From NCBI GenBank assembly GCA_020627705.1, contig JAHDGJ010000002.1, forward strand, positions 62,001 through 126,000: DNA of 64,000 nucleotides, in the 5' to 3' direction. The notes below the pieces were generated by a model that ran no database searches, was not told where the DNA came from, and saw only the letters and a list, made by a program, of their open reading frames with translations. A program made the translations under genes and the position numbers. This document shows, one piece after another, positions 25,794-32,967 of the stretch (its first letter is position 1; the number at the start of each line of letters is the position of its first letter). The stretch comes from Saprospiraceae bacterium (lineage in GTDB: Bacteria; Bacteroidota; Bacteroidia; Chitinophagales; Saprospiraceae).

Positions 25794-26486
25794 ATGCTTA
25801 AAATCCTTTCGTGGAACATTCAGCAAGGTGGTGGCTCTAGACATCTTAAAATAATAGAGGCCATCAAGTATGAGAATCCGCACATCGTTGTCTTATCTGA
25901 ATATCGAAACAATACACGTGGGCAGGCGATCAAATCTGCGCTTAAACGTGCAAAGTTTGGCTATCAAATTTGGCCAGAAACTTCTAGTCAAAAAAACAGT
26001 GTACTGTTAGCAAGTGTTTTGCCATTTAAAGGATCGGTGTTTCCTAAGTCAGATCCTAACTATGCCCACAGTATTGTCCAAGCCGAATTTGAGGCAATAG
26101 AGCTTTATGGCTGTTATTTGCCTCACAAAAAAAAGCATCAACTCATTCCTTTCCTTCAGGATCAAATTTTAAATTCTGACAAACCATCCGTTATCGTAGG
26201 TGATCTAAACATTGGCATAAATAGTGTAGATCAAAAAGGAAATTCCTTTTGGTACCAAGACGAATTGGAGGCTTTATTCGAATCAGGTATGGTTGATGCT
26301 TTTCGACTGATACATGGACCAATCAAAGAATATTCATGGTACAGTCATCAAGGCAATGGCTATAGATACGATCATTCTTATGTTCAAAAAGAAATTAAAA
26401 GTGTGGTTACGAATTGCTATTACTTACACGGCTATCGCGAACAAAAGTATGCCGATCATAGTCCAATGATTTTAGAGTTGGGGTAA
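25794..26486 (+). CDS. Endonuclease/exonuclease/phosphatase family protein
   Basis: This 230-residue protein has the EEP superfamily fold. Visible signatures are LKILSWNIQQGGG (metal/Asn site), VVLSEYR (the metal-binding Glu), VIVGDLNIGIN (GDxN active site), and the terminal catalytic YADHSPMILEL (the D-H pair). YRYDHSYV corresponds to the usual R-I-D-Y/H segment. It hydrolyses a phosphodiester or phosphomonoester; DNA, lipid headgroup and sugar phosphate are all possible. No signal peptide is present, so it is cytoplasmic. It probably shares a transcript with the receptor before it. Confidence 0.85.
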   Translation: MLKILSWNIQQGGGSRHLKIIEAIKYENPHIVVLSEYRNNTRGQAIKSALKRAKFGYQIWPETSSQKNSVLLASVLPFKGSVFPKSDPNYAHSIVQAEFEAIELYGCYLPHKKKHQLIPFLQDQILNSDKPSVIVGDLNIGINSVDQKGNSFWYQDELEALFESGMVDAFRLIHGPIKEYSWYSHQGNGYRYDHSYVQKEIKSVVTNCYYLHGYREQKYADHSPMILELG

Positions 26487-26503
26487 AGGTTTTTGTGGAC
26501 GCC

Positions 26504-27859
26504 TTATTGAAACCTTATTGTACTGTCATATGCTTTTACTTTTATTTTTGGTGCACCAGTCGTTGCGCCATTTGCCTTGCCCTTCACTTCATACTTACTG
26601 TCTGATTTGTCAGTATAGGTGTTTTCAAATGCATCACTAAAATCAATGTTTCCGTATTTAAGGTCTGCATCTAAGTGGTAAGCAACTTTGGATGAAATAG
26701 GAAATTTTAAAGTGGTGTATTTTCCGTCCATTTCTAGTCCTTTAAAATCAGTGATTGTATTTGTTATAAAAATTTTATCCTGATACGTGGAGCTAATGGA
26801 CATATAACCCTTAAAGTTATCGACCTCTATTTCAGAGTATTTACTGGATTTTATATTTAAATCTTTAATCTCATTCGCTGAAAAATTGTCATCGTATAGG
26901 CTCAGTTTGACATCTTCCAAATGTGTAAATGTAAAATCACCATATTTGCTTGTTAGATCCAAACTGCTTCCATTTTTTCCTTTGAGATCACTATCATATA
27001 AATCCATAGTACTTGATTTGAATCCACCCATTTTGATATCGCTGTATTTTGCTTCGATGTCGAAATTATCTGTAACGGTACCCAACACAATATCATCATC
27101 GTAACTGTCAAAAGTCAATGAGCCTAAATCTCCTAGTTCTATGTCAGAATACTTTGATTTTATTTTAACCTTTTGACCATTTTCAGCCGTAATGTTGCAG
27201 TCATAAATGTCAAATTTGCCATTTTCAAAAGTGCCAATGTTTACTTCTCCATATTTCATATCGAGCTCTAAGTCTCCTTCAATGTTCTTACCCTTTAATT
27301 TGCCAGAGTAAAGATCTGCTTGAAGGCTGCAAGGCAGGGTAGAGAAAATAATGTCGTTGTATTTGTTTTGTGCTGAGAGTAATTCGATTCTTGGCAGATA
27401 AACCACCATAGCTACATCGATTTCTTCGATGCCTTTTGCTTTGGATTTATCGTTAAATTTTATCGAATTGGAATTTCTAAAAAAGGATTTTACAATTGTC
27501 CAATTTTCAATATTATCCTCTGCTTTTAAATCAACTATATTTCCAGTTTGTCGAACATCAATACTAAATTGATCGATTACTTTTTGGATCTCTACTTCAG
27601 AATCTCCTCGCACATTTAGAGTTACCTCTACTCGTGCTTCATTTCCTTCTATGTTTATAATTTGGATGTCTCCTCTTTTGTTTTTGACACTCAAATGCGC
27701 CTGTTCGGATGTTTCGAAGCGCTCTTCAAATTTCTTTGATTGCTGATAGGGTGTGCTTTTTGCAAAGACAGGAGATCCTGAGCATAGCAAAAGTAAAAAC
27801 GCAATAAGGGGACTAAATTTCACGGTGGTCAATGTGTGCATTATATTTTCTTTTTTCAT
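26504..27859 (-). CDS. Exported beta-helix-like protein (DUF4097/adhesin-type repeats)
   Basis: An N-terminal Sec signal ends around PVFAKS. The start may be the ATG at 27859 or the one at 27841; both overlap the upstream gene. After residue 170 the chain is a ~20-residue repeat of the form KYxDIxxG...DxYDxxI, for example SKYSDIELGDLGSLTFDSYD, EAKYSDIKMGGFKSSTMDLY and TSKYGDFTFTHLEDVKLSLY. Such alternation suggests a parallel beta helix like DUF4097/adhesin-domain proteins. It is the third gene of an ECF sigma / membrane regulator operon and may be the sensor, target or output of that system. Confidence 0.8.
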   Translation of the reverse strand: MKKENIMHTLTTVKFSPLIAFLLLLCSGSPVFAKSTPYQQSKKFEERFETSEQAHLSVKNKRGDIQIINIEGNEARVEVTLNVRGDSEVEIQKVIDQFSIDVRQTGNIVDLKAEDNIENWTIVKSFFRNSNSIKFNDKSKAKGIEEIDVAMVVYLPRIELLSAQNKYNDIIFSTLPCSLQADLYSGKLKGKNIEGDLELDMKYGEVNIGTFENGKFDIYDCNITAENGQKVKIKSKYSDIELGDLGSLTFDSYDDDIVLGTVTDNFDIEAKYSDIKMGGFKSSTMDLYDSDLKGKNGSSLDLTSKYGDFTFTHLEDVKLSLYDDNFSANEIKDLNIKSSKYSEIEVDNFKGYMSISSTYQDKIFITNTITDFKGLEMDGKYTTLKFPISSKVAYHLDADLKYGNIDFSDAFENTYTDKSDSKYEVKGKANGATTGAPKIKVKAYDSTIRFQ

Positions 27860-28346
27860 TTTCTAATAAAAGGATTTCCAAAATTTTGGATTTGCGTTCG
27901 TAGTGTTTAAACAAGGTTCGCATTAACTCGTCAGTGTTTCCATATGTTTGAAAATCTTCTTCAATAAAAGATTGGTTGCGCTCCAATTCATCTAGTTCTT
28001 CAAATATTTCTTTGTAATCCTCTTCTTTGATGTTTTGAGAAAGGATTTCGTTTTCTTTTTCTGTAACCGTTTTTAGCAGTTGCTCGTGTTCGGTTTTGTA
28101 TTGCGAATCCAAGACATAATGTTCTAGGCGATCTAATTTTTGGTTTGTTTTTCTGTTGCTGATAAATAGGATTGCCAGTAGGGCAAACAAAACTCCGATG
28201 ATGAGGAGTAAATAATTAGGTTTAGTTTTTTTCTTTTGGGTTTTAGAAACGATCTCTTTCCAAACGAAATCTACGTTTGGAGATTCAATACGATCGAAGT
28301 CAAGGCGGTTTTGATCAATAAAATCTCTTAATCTATCCTCTCTCAT
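27813..28346 (-). CDS. Anti-sigma-like single-pass membrane protein
   Basis: This 177-residue protein overlaps the sigma factor gene before it by 14 bp and the following gene by 47 bp, so translation is coupled. Residues 1-40 are cytoplasmic with the short helix RLRDFIDQNRLDFD, followed by a membrane helix (about 45-63, NYLLLIIGVLFALLAILFIS) and a charged coiled-coil C-terminus. The layout of N-terminal cytosolic segment, one membrane pass and extracytoplasmic helices is that of an ECF anti-sigma factor. I see no zinc HxxxCxxC motif. The function is inferred from position. Confidence 0.75.
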   Translation of the reverse strand: MREDRLRDFIDQNRLDFDRIESPNVDFVWKEIVSKTQKKKTKPNYLLLIIGVLFALLAILFISNRKTNQKLDRLEHYVLDSQYKTEHEQLLKTVTEKENEILSQNIKEEDYKEIFEELDELERNQSFIEEDFQTYGNTDELMRTLFKHYERKSKILEILLLENEKRKYNAHIDHREI

Positions 28347-28887
28347 GTTGTAAAGATTTTAATTGGTTTTGCAACAATATTCTACCTCGTTGGTATTGAC
28401 TTTTACTGGTGGACTCGCTGATGTTTAAACATGCCGAAATTTCTTTGTGCGTATATCCTTCAAACAAGTACAAATTGAGCACAACACGACTTCCTTTGGG
28501 CAATTTTTTTATTTCTTCGTGTATAGTATTAACACTATACCTTAATTCAGTTTTGGTGCTTTCCACATAATTTAAATTTTCTTCCTCTATACCATAAGCT
28601 ATTGGACTTTGTTTTCGGAGATACTTTAGTGTAGTATTGATGCAAATCTTTTTTATCCATGCACCCAAAGTGGCTTGTCCTCGATAACTTTCGATTTTCC
28701 GAAACACTTTAATAAAAGTATCCTGAAGGATGTCTTCAGCCTCGTTTGGAAAGGGCAGCATTCGTATTATCGTATGGTACATGGCTTGTGAATATTTGTC
28801 ATAAAGCTTTTTTTGAGCAAGACTGTTGCCTTTGATACATTGCTCTATCATTATTTGGTCATCGTCTTTGCGCTCAGCTTTTAGCAT
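28333..28887 (-). CDS. ECF-family RNA polymerase sigma factor
   Basis: At 184 residues it carries region 2 (LYDKYSQAMYHTIIRMLPFPNEAEDILQDTFIKVF, which holds the promoter-melting DILQDTF motif, here described in parts) and region 4 (LPKGSRVVLNLYLFEGYTHKEIS and SESTSKSQYQRGR, the -35-binding helix-turn-helix). Full domains are intact. It is the first gene of a three-gene operon with an anti-sigma-like protein and a repeat protein, a standard arrangement for envelope sensing. A small inverted repeat lies upstream at 28924-28940, possibly its own operator. Confidence 0.93.
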   Translation of the reverse strand: MLKAERKDDDQIMIEQCIKGNSLAQKKLYDKYSQAMYHTIIRMLPFPNEAEDILQDTFIKVFRKIESYRGQATLGAWIKKICINTTLKYLRKQSPIAYGIEEENLNYVESTKTELRYSVNTIHEEIKKLPKGSRVVLNLYLFEGYTHKEISACLNISESTSKSQYQRGRILLQNQLKSLQHERG

Positions 28888-28923
28888 TTGATCAATACGT
28901 TCAATAATAAAAGACCCATCGAA

Positions 28924-28940
28924 TTTCCAATAGTTGGAAA
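28924..28940. promoter_or_regulatory. Small inverted repeat upstream of the ECF sigma gene
   Basis: TTTCCAA, TAG, TTGGAAA is a perfect 7-bp inverted repeat starting 37 bp upstream of the sigma start codon. It could be an operator. The rest of the 123-bp gap is AT-rich and holds an A/T hairpin near 28950-28970 with no recognisable gene. Confidence 0.35.
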
Positions 28941-29010
28941 AGTAAATATTTTTTTTTCTGAAAGAAAAAATTCTTGGTCAGAGAAGGCTTAATGGAAGGT
29001 GGAAAAGGGA

Positions 29011-29868
29011 TCAGTGAAAAACTTTTGCTGAAGCTAATAGTGCTTTGTCAAATTTTTCAAAATCCAAATGGGTTTCGATTTCTTTTCTTTGAAAATAGCT
29101 CAGCATTTTTTCGGTAGGCATGTTTCCCGTCAAATCGTCTTTGGCCATAGGACAGCCTCCATAACCTTTGATGGCACCATCAAAACGGCGGCACCCATTT
29201 TGATATGCGGCATGTACTTTTTCTTCCCATTTGTCAGGGGTAGTATGCAAATGCGCACCAAAGTTGATTTTAGGAAATTTTGGAATCAGATTGGAGTAAA
29301 GATAGGAGATGCTTTCGGGTGTCGACACACCAATAGTATCGGATAAAGACAGAATGCGAATACCCATACTGGCCATACTCGTTACAAATTCTTCTACAAT
29401 TTCTACATTCCAAGGATCTCCATATGGATTTCCAAACCCCATAGAAAGATATACCACAAGCTTTTTTTTATTCTTTATAGCTATGCTTTGTATTCGCGCT
29501 AATTTTTGGTAAGACTCCTCTATAGTCGCATTGGTATTTCTCAATTGAAATGTTTCAGAAATAGAAAAAGGATAACCCAAATATTCGATTTCATCAAAAG
29601 TCACTGCATCGTGTGCCCCTCTAGAATTTGCAACAATAGCGAGCAGTGAAGAACTGTCTTCGCTTAGATGTATTTTTTTTAGCATTTCTCCAGTATCTCT
29701 CATTTGCGGAATGGCTTTGGGAGAAACAAAACTTCCAACATCGATGGTATGGAAACCGACATCTAACAGCGTGTTGATATACTCCACTTTTCTGTCGGTA
29801 TCAATAAATTCCTTGATGCCTTGCATGGCATCTCTTGGACACTCGATTATTTGCAATGATTTTTTCAC
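29011..29868 (-). CDS. Hydroxymethylglutaryl-CoA lyase
   Basis: This 285-residue HMGL-like TIM barrel begins with IIECPRDAMQGIKEFIDTD (the E-x-x-R-D substrate/metal segment), continues with DVGSFVSPKAIPQM, LSDTIGVSTPE, FGAHLHTTPDKWEEK (metal-binding HLH), and the flexible catalytic loop near GCRRFDGAIKGYGGCPMAKD (Cys). It cleaves HMG-CoA to acetoacetate and acetyl-CoA, the last step of leucine breakdown. It is 11 bp behind an acyl-CoA dehydrogenase gene, which fits leucine/isovalerate catabolism, although the carboxylase and hydratase genes are not here. Confidence 0.92.
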   Translation of the reverse strand: MKKSLQIIECPRDAMQGIKEFIDTDRKVEYINTLLDVGFHTIDVGSFVSPKAIPQMRDTGEMLKKIHLSEDSSSLLAIVANSRGAHDAVTFDEIEYLGYPFSISETFQLRNTNATIEESYQKLARIQSIAIKNKKKLVVYLSMGFGNPYGDPWNVEIVEEFVTSMASMGIRILSLSDTIGVSTPESISYLYSNLIPKFPKINFGAHLHTTPDKWEEKVHAAYQNGCRRFDGAIKGYGGCPMAKDDLTGNMPTEKMLSYFQRKEIETHLDFEKFDKALLASAKVFH

Positions 29869-29879
29869 TGGACTTATGC

Positions 29880-31046
29880 TTAAACGCTGGTCTTGTATGT
29901 TTTCTTATCAATAATAATTTTCGATATAATTTCTTTTAAGATTTCCGATGTCCCGCCTCCTATTGGTCCAAGTCTACTGTCTCGAAGCATTCGGGCAAGG
30001 GGATATTCTTCCATATATCCATACCCACCTAAAAATTGCAAACAATCATATATTACTTGATCTGCAACACGGGTACCTTGGAGTTTTGACATACATGCTT
30101 CTTTGACTACATATTCTCCCTTATCTAATGCAGCGGCAACTTGGTAGTTGAATGATTTTATGACTTCCACTTCGGTGGCTAGTTCTGCCATTTTGTGTCG
30201 CAATGCCTGGAATCTGTTTATGGTTTTGCCAAAGGCTTCCCTTTCGGACATGTATTGTAAGGTATATTCAATAGCATATTCAGCTCGGGCATGTGCATTG
30301 ATACCCATAATGAGTCGCTCTAATGCAAAATGTTGCATGACATAGTAAAACCCTTTTCCTTCTTCACCCATTAAGTTGCTTGCCGGAATTCGTACGTTAT
30401 CAAAAGCAATTTCTCCTGTATCCGAGGCCCTCCATCCTAACTTATCTAATTTAGAAGCGCTAAGGCCAGGGGTATCTCTGTCTACCAAAAAAACACCCAT
30501 GGAGCGCGAAGTTGGATCCGCTTCTGTTTTAGCAATGACAATCAGATAGTCAGAATAAACACCGTTGGTGATAAAAGTTTTCGAACCATTCAGGACATAT
30601 TCGTCTCCTTGTTTGATTGCAGTTGTTTTCATTCCGCCTACATCAGAACCGCCAAAAGGTTCTGTGATACAAAGACACCCGATCATTGATCCTTCAATGC
30701 TCGCTTTTAAATATTTGTTTTTGATTTCATCTGACCCTTCTTTTAATAAGTGAGTCATTGCCAAGTAATTGTGCGCCCACATAGCAGCCGCAAATCCACC
30801 AGAGTTTATGCGTTGCATTTCTTCCAGCCAGATGACCAAATAAAACATGTCTAGATCTAGGCCTCCATATTGTTCTGGATAACGAATTCCGAAGTATCCC
30901 ATCTGACCGAATTTGGGCCATATTGATTTGTCTATAGTACCCGTTTTTTCCCACTCATCAAGGTGCGGAACTACTTCGGCTTGTAAAAAGTCTCTAAACC
31001 CTTGTCTAAAAATTTTATGCTCTTCTGAAAAGTACTGATCTAACAT
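29880..31046 (-). CDS. Acyl-CoA dehydrogenase
   Basis: At 388 residues this is a full-length FAD-dependent acyl-CoA dehydrogenase. Signature segments: N-terminal helical LDQYFSEEHKIFRQGFRDF, CLCITEPFGGSDVGGM (ACAD signature 1), GSKTFITNG, FDNVRIPASNLMGEEGKG, QALRHKMAEL and the C-terminal QFLGGYGYMEEYPLARMLRDSR (ACAD signature 2) with IGGGTSEILKEI. The catalytic Glu position varies by subgroup and I do not assign it. It is co-transcribed with HMG-CoA lyase and the TetR regulator. Isovaleryl-CoA or another branched acyl-CoA is a likely substrate by context. Confidence 0.93.
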   Translation of the reverse strand: MLDQYFSEEHKIFRQGFRDFLQAEVVPHLDEWEKTGTIDKSIWPKFGQMGYFGIRYPEQYGGLDLDMFYLVIWLEEMQRINSGGFAAAMWAHNYLAMTHLLKEGSDEIKNKYLKASIEGSMIGCLCITEPFGGSDVGGMKTTAIKQGDEYVLNGSKTFITNGVYSDYLIVIAKTEADPTSRSMGVFLVDRDTPGLSASKLDKLGWRASDTGEIAFDNVRIPASNLMGEEGKGFYYVMQHFALERLIMGINAHARAEYAIEYTLQYMSEREAFGKTINRFQALRHKMAELATEVEVIKSFNYQVAAALDKGEYVVKEACMSKLQGTRVADQVIYDCLQFLGGYGYMEEYPLARMLRDSRLGPIGGGTSEILKEIISKIIIDKKTYKTSV

Positions 31047-31057
31047 TTCGTTATGTT

Positions 31058-31714
31058 TTAAAATAGATGTTTAATACTCGAATATTGTTTAATAGGGATG
31101 CCATAATTTTTTAAAAAATCCGATCCATAATATGCCTTAAATTCAGAAAGTCCTTTTTCTGTAAAATGAGGAAGAATGGTGCTCCAAACCATTACAGCCG
31201 CTTCTTCTTTATTTCCTATTTCCCTGACATTTTTTTGAGCCAACCAATTGTACGTGATCAACCAAGCATTTACTGATAGTTGATAATACAAGCCTTCAAT
31301 GGGCTCATCTTTTATGTTTTTTATTTCGATGCCGTATGCAAAAGCATTCATGTTTTGTTTGATCACGTTTCTCGACCATTTGGTCATGACTTCTTTGATA
31401 GAATCATGTTTCAAAATGCTCATATCCTCGAATACAAATGGATATTTTCCTTGCAGAAAAACGCAGGTTCTAATGTCTAAATTGAGGTTGTGAAAAGCAG
31501 GAAAAGACTTTCTTTTTTTAGAAAATCGCTGAATATCCTTTTGCATTTTAACAGCGATATCGTCCAAAATATCTTCCTTGTATTTGTAGTGGTAGGCAAG
31601 ATTTCCTCGAGACATATTACACCATTGAGCAAGATCCGCCAACGATAAAGAATGATATCCTTTGTCGTTAAAGGCTTCGATGACTTGAGTTATAATACGC
31701 TCCCTGGTTTTCAT
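31058..31714 (-). CDS. TetR-family regulator of the acyl-CoA dehydrogenase/HMG-CoA lyase operon
   Basis: The ATG at 31714 gives a 218-residue protein starting MKTRERIITQVIEAFNDKG, directly at the TetR helix-turn-helix (SLADLAQWCNMSRGNLAYHYKYKEDILDDI, quoted in two parts: helix 2-3 then YHYKYKED). Upstream in-frame ATGs would add a low-complexity leader across the promoter, so they are rejected. The C-terminal ligand domain is divergent. Two operator-like inverted repeats and a TAnnTTTG box lie just upstream (31744-31791), which suggests autoregulation. It is 11 bp before the dehydrogenase gene. Confidence 0.87.
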   Translation of the reverse strand: MKTRERIITQVIEAFNDKGYHSLSLADLAQWCNMSRGNLAYHYKYKEDILDDIAVKMQKDIQRFSKKRKSFPAFHNLNLDIRTCVFLQGKYPFVFEDMSILKHDSIKEVMTKWSRNVIKQNMNAFAYGIEIKNIKDEPIEGLYYQLSVNAWLITYNWLAQKNVREIGNKEEAAVMVWSTILPHFTEKGLSEFKAYYGSDFLKNYGIPIKQYSSIKHLF

Positions 31715-31743
31715 TCTATGCCTATATCCTAGATTTCTTTTTT

Positions 31744-31791
31744 TAGTCGAATGGGACAAAAATACAATATTGAAATAGTCTTGTAGGACTA
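31744..31791 (-). promoter_or_regulatory. Promoter and candidate TetR operators of the ACAD/HMG-CoA lyase operon
   Basis: TAGTCTTGTAGGACTA (31776-31791) is an inverted repeat with 5-bp arms TAGTC/GACTA. A second copy with the same TAGTC-N6-GAC core is TAGTCGAATGGGACAA (31744-31759). Between and overlapping them, minus-strand TATTTTTG (31757-31764) is an exact TAnnTTTG -7 box, 43 bp before the TetR ATG. Repression by the TetR product is inferred. Confidence 0.5.
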
Positions 31792-31992
31792 AAAAATATT
31801 TTATTGTACGGAAAGTCAACATCGTACATAAATTATAATTTTCAATATAAAATGAAAACAAAGATTAAAAAACGCTACAAAATGGCTAAAAACAAGATAA
31901 ATCACCTTTTTATATCAAATAAAATTTAAACAATTAATAAATAATTAAACAAAAACTGAATTGCATCGTTAGAATGGTCTAAAAAATACACT

Positions 31993-32904
31993 ATGAAAAA
32001 ATTAAGTTTAATGTTATTGCTTCTCTTCGGTTTATTCTTGACTTCTTGTGGAGATGAAGATGAGCCAGAGGTTGAAACAAACACCATTGTAGATATAGCT
32101 GTTGGTGATGCTCAGTTTTCTACTTTAGTTGCAGCTCTTCAAAGAGTAGATCTTGTTAGTACTTTGCAAGGCGATGGTCCATTTACGGTTTTTGCTCCTA
32201 CGAATCAAGCATTTGATGATCTAGGTGTTGACTTGGCTACCATTTCTGACGCCGATTTAACTAATATTTTACTATACCATGTTTTGGGAGGTGAAGTTAG
32301 ATCTACTGATTTGGCAGATGGTCAAACATATGCCTCTACGGCTTCTACGGCTTCGCCAAGCGGCAGCGGTCTTTCTGTATTGATTGAAAAAGGCAGCGGA
32401 GTGAGTTTAAATGGAAGTGCAAACGTGACCACTGCTGATGTAATAGCTGATAATGGTGTCATTCATGTGATTGATAGCGTAATCACACCACTTGATGTCG
32501 TTGGTCATGCGGCAGCTAATAATAATTTCACAAGTTTGGTTTCTGCCTTAGGATCAGCACCTGGAGACTTAGTAAGTGTTTTAAGTGGCGATGGTCCATT
32601 TACGGTTTTTGCTCCAGTTAATTCGGCTTTTGATGACATAAGCGGAGTTGTAGCAGGACTTAGTGGTGATCAATTGGCTACCATCTTAACATACCATGTA
32701 GTAGCTGGTGCTAATGTGATGTCTACGGACTTAACAGAAGGAAATGTTGGTACAGTAGCAGGACAAAATATAGGAGTGGACTTAAGTAATGGAGTCCAAA
32801 TTCAAGACGCGACGGGTGCAAGTTCGACCGTGATTTTAGCGGATGTCCAAGCTACAAATGGAGTTATCCATGTTTTGGACAGAGTGTTAATTGCTGATTT
32901 ATAA
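31993..32904 (+). CDS. Lipoprotein with two fasciclin (FAS1) domains
   Basis: The lipoprotein signal is MKKLSLMLLLLFGLFLTSC with an acidic Asp/Glu linker after Cys19, typical of surface-exposed lipoproteins in Bacteroidota. Two FAS1 domains follow at residues about 30-165 and 170-303. Each has FSTLVAAL or FTSLVSAL, GDGPFTVFAPTNQAFDDL or GDGPFTVFAPVNSAFDDI, LLYHVLGG or LTYHVVAG, and NGVIHVID or NGVIHVLD. FAS1 proteins are adhesins in many organisms. It is a single-gene unit with a terminator behind it. The 131 bp of upstream DNA beyond the TetR promoter is A/T-rich with no evident box. Confidence 0.93.
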   Translation: MKKLSLMLLLLFGLFLTSCGDEDEPEVETNTIVDIAVGDAQFSTLVAALQRVDLVSTLQGDGPFTVFAPTNQAFDDLGVDLATISDADLTNILLYHVLGGEVRSTDLADGQTYASTASTASPSGSGLSVLIEKGSGVSLNGSANVTTADVIADNGVIHVIDSVITPLDVVGHAAANNNFTSLVSALGSAPGDLVSVLSGDGPFTVFAPVNSAFDDISGVVAGLSGDQLATILTYHVVAGANVMSTDLTEGNVGTVAGQNIGVDLSNGVQIQDATGASSTVILADVQATNGVIHVLDRVLIADL

Positions 32905-32936
32905 ATTATAGTATAGTAGTTGGATAGTTTAATTAG

Positions 32937-32967
32937 TGCTCTCTGGAAATCTCCAGAGGGCATTTTT
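32937..32967 (+). terminator. Intrinsic terminator after the FAS1 gene
   Basis: TGCTCTCTGGA (32937-32947), loop AATC, TCCAGAGGGCA (32952-32962) is an 11-bp stem with one G-T pair, followed by TTTTT. The run overlaps the stop codon of the convergent gene that ends at 32966. Confidence 0.85.

Noticed and set aside
29504-29536. TTTTTGGTAA inside the HMG-CoA lyase gene as another LytTR site
   Set aside because: It is coding and its nearest GGTA copy is 25 bp away, not 21.
31715-31861. Extended N-terminus of the TetR protein from 31861
   Set aside because: Hydrophobic low-complexity leader over the promoter and palindromes; the TetR fold starts at 31714.
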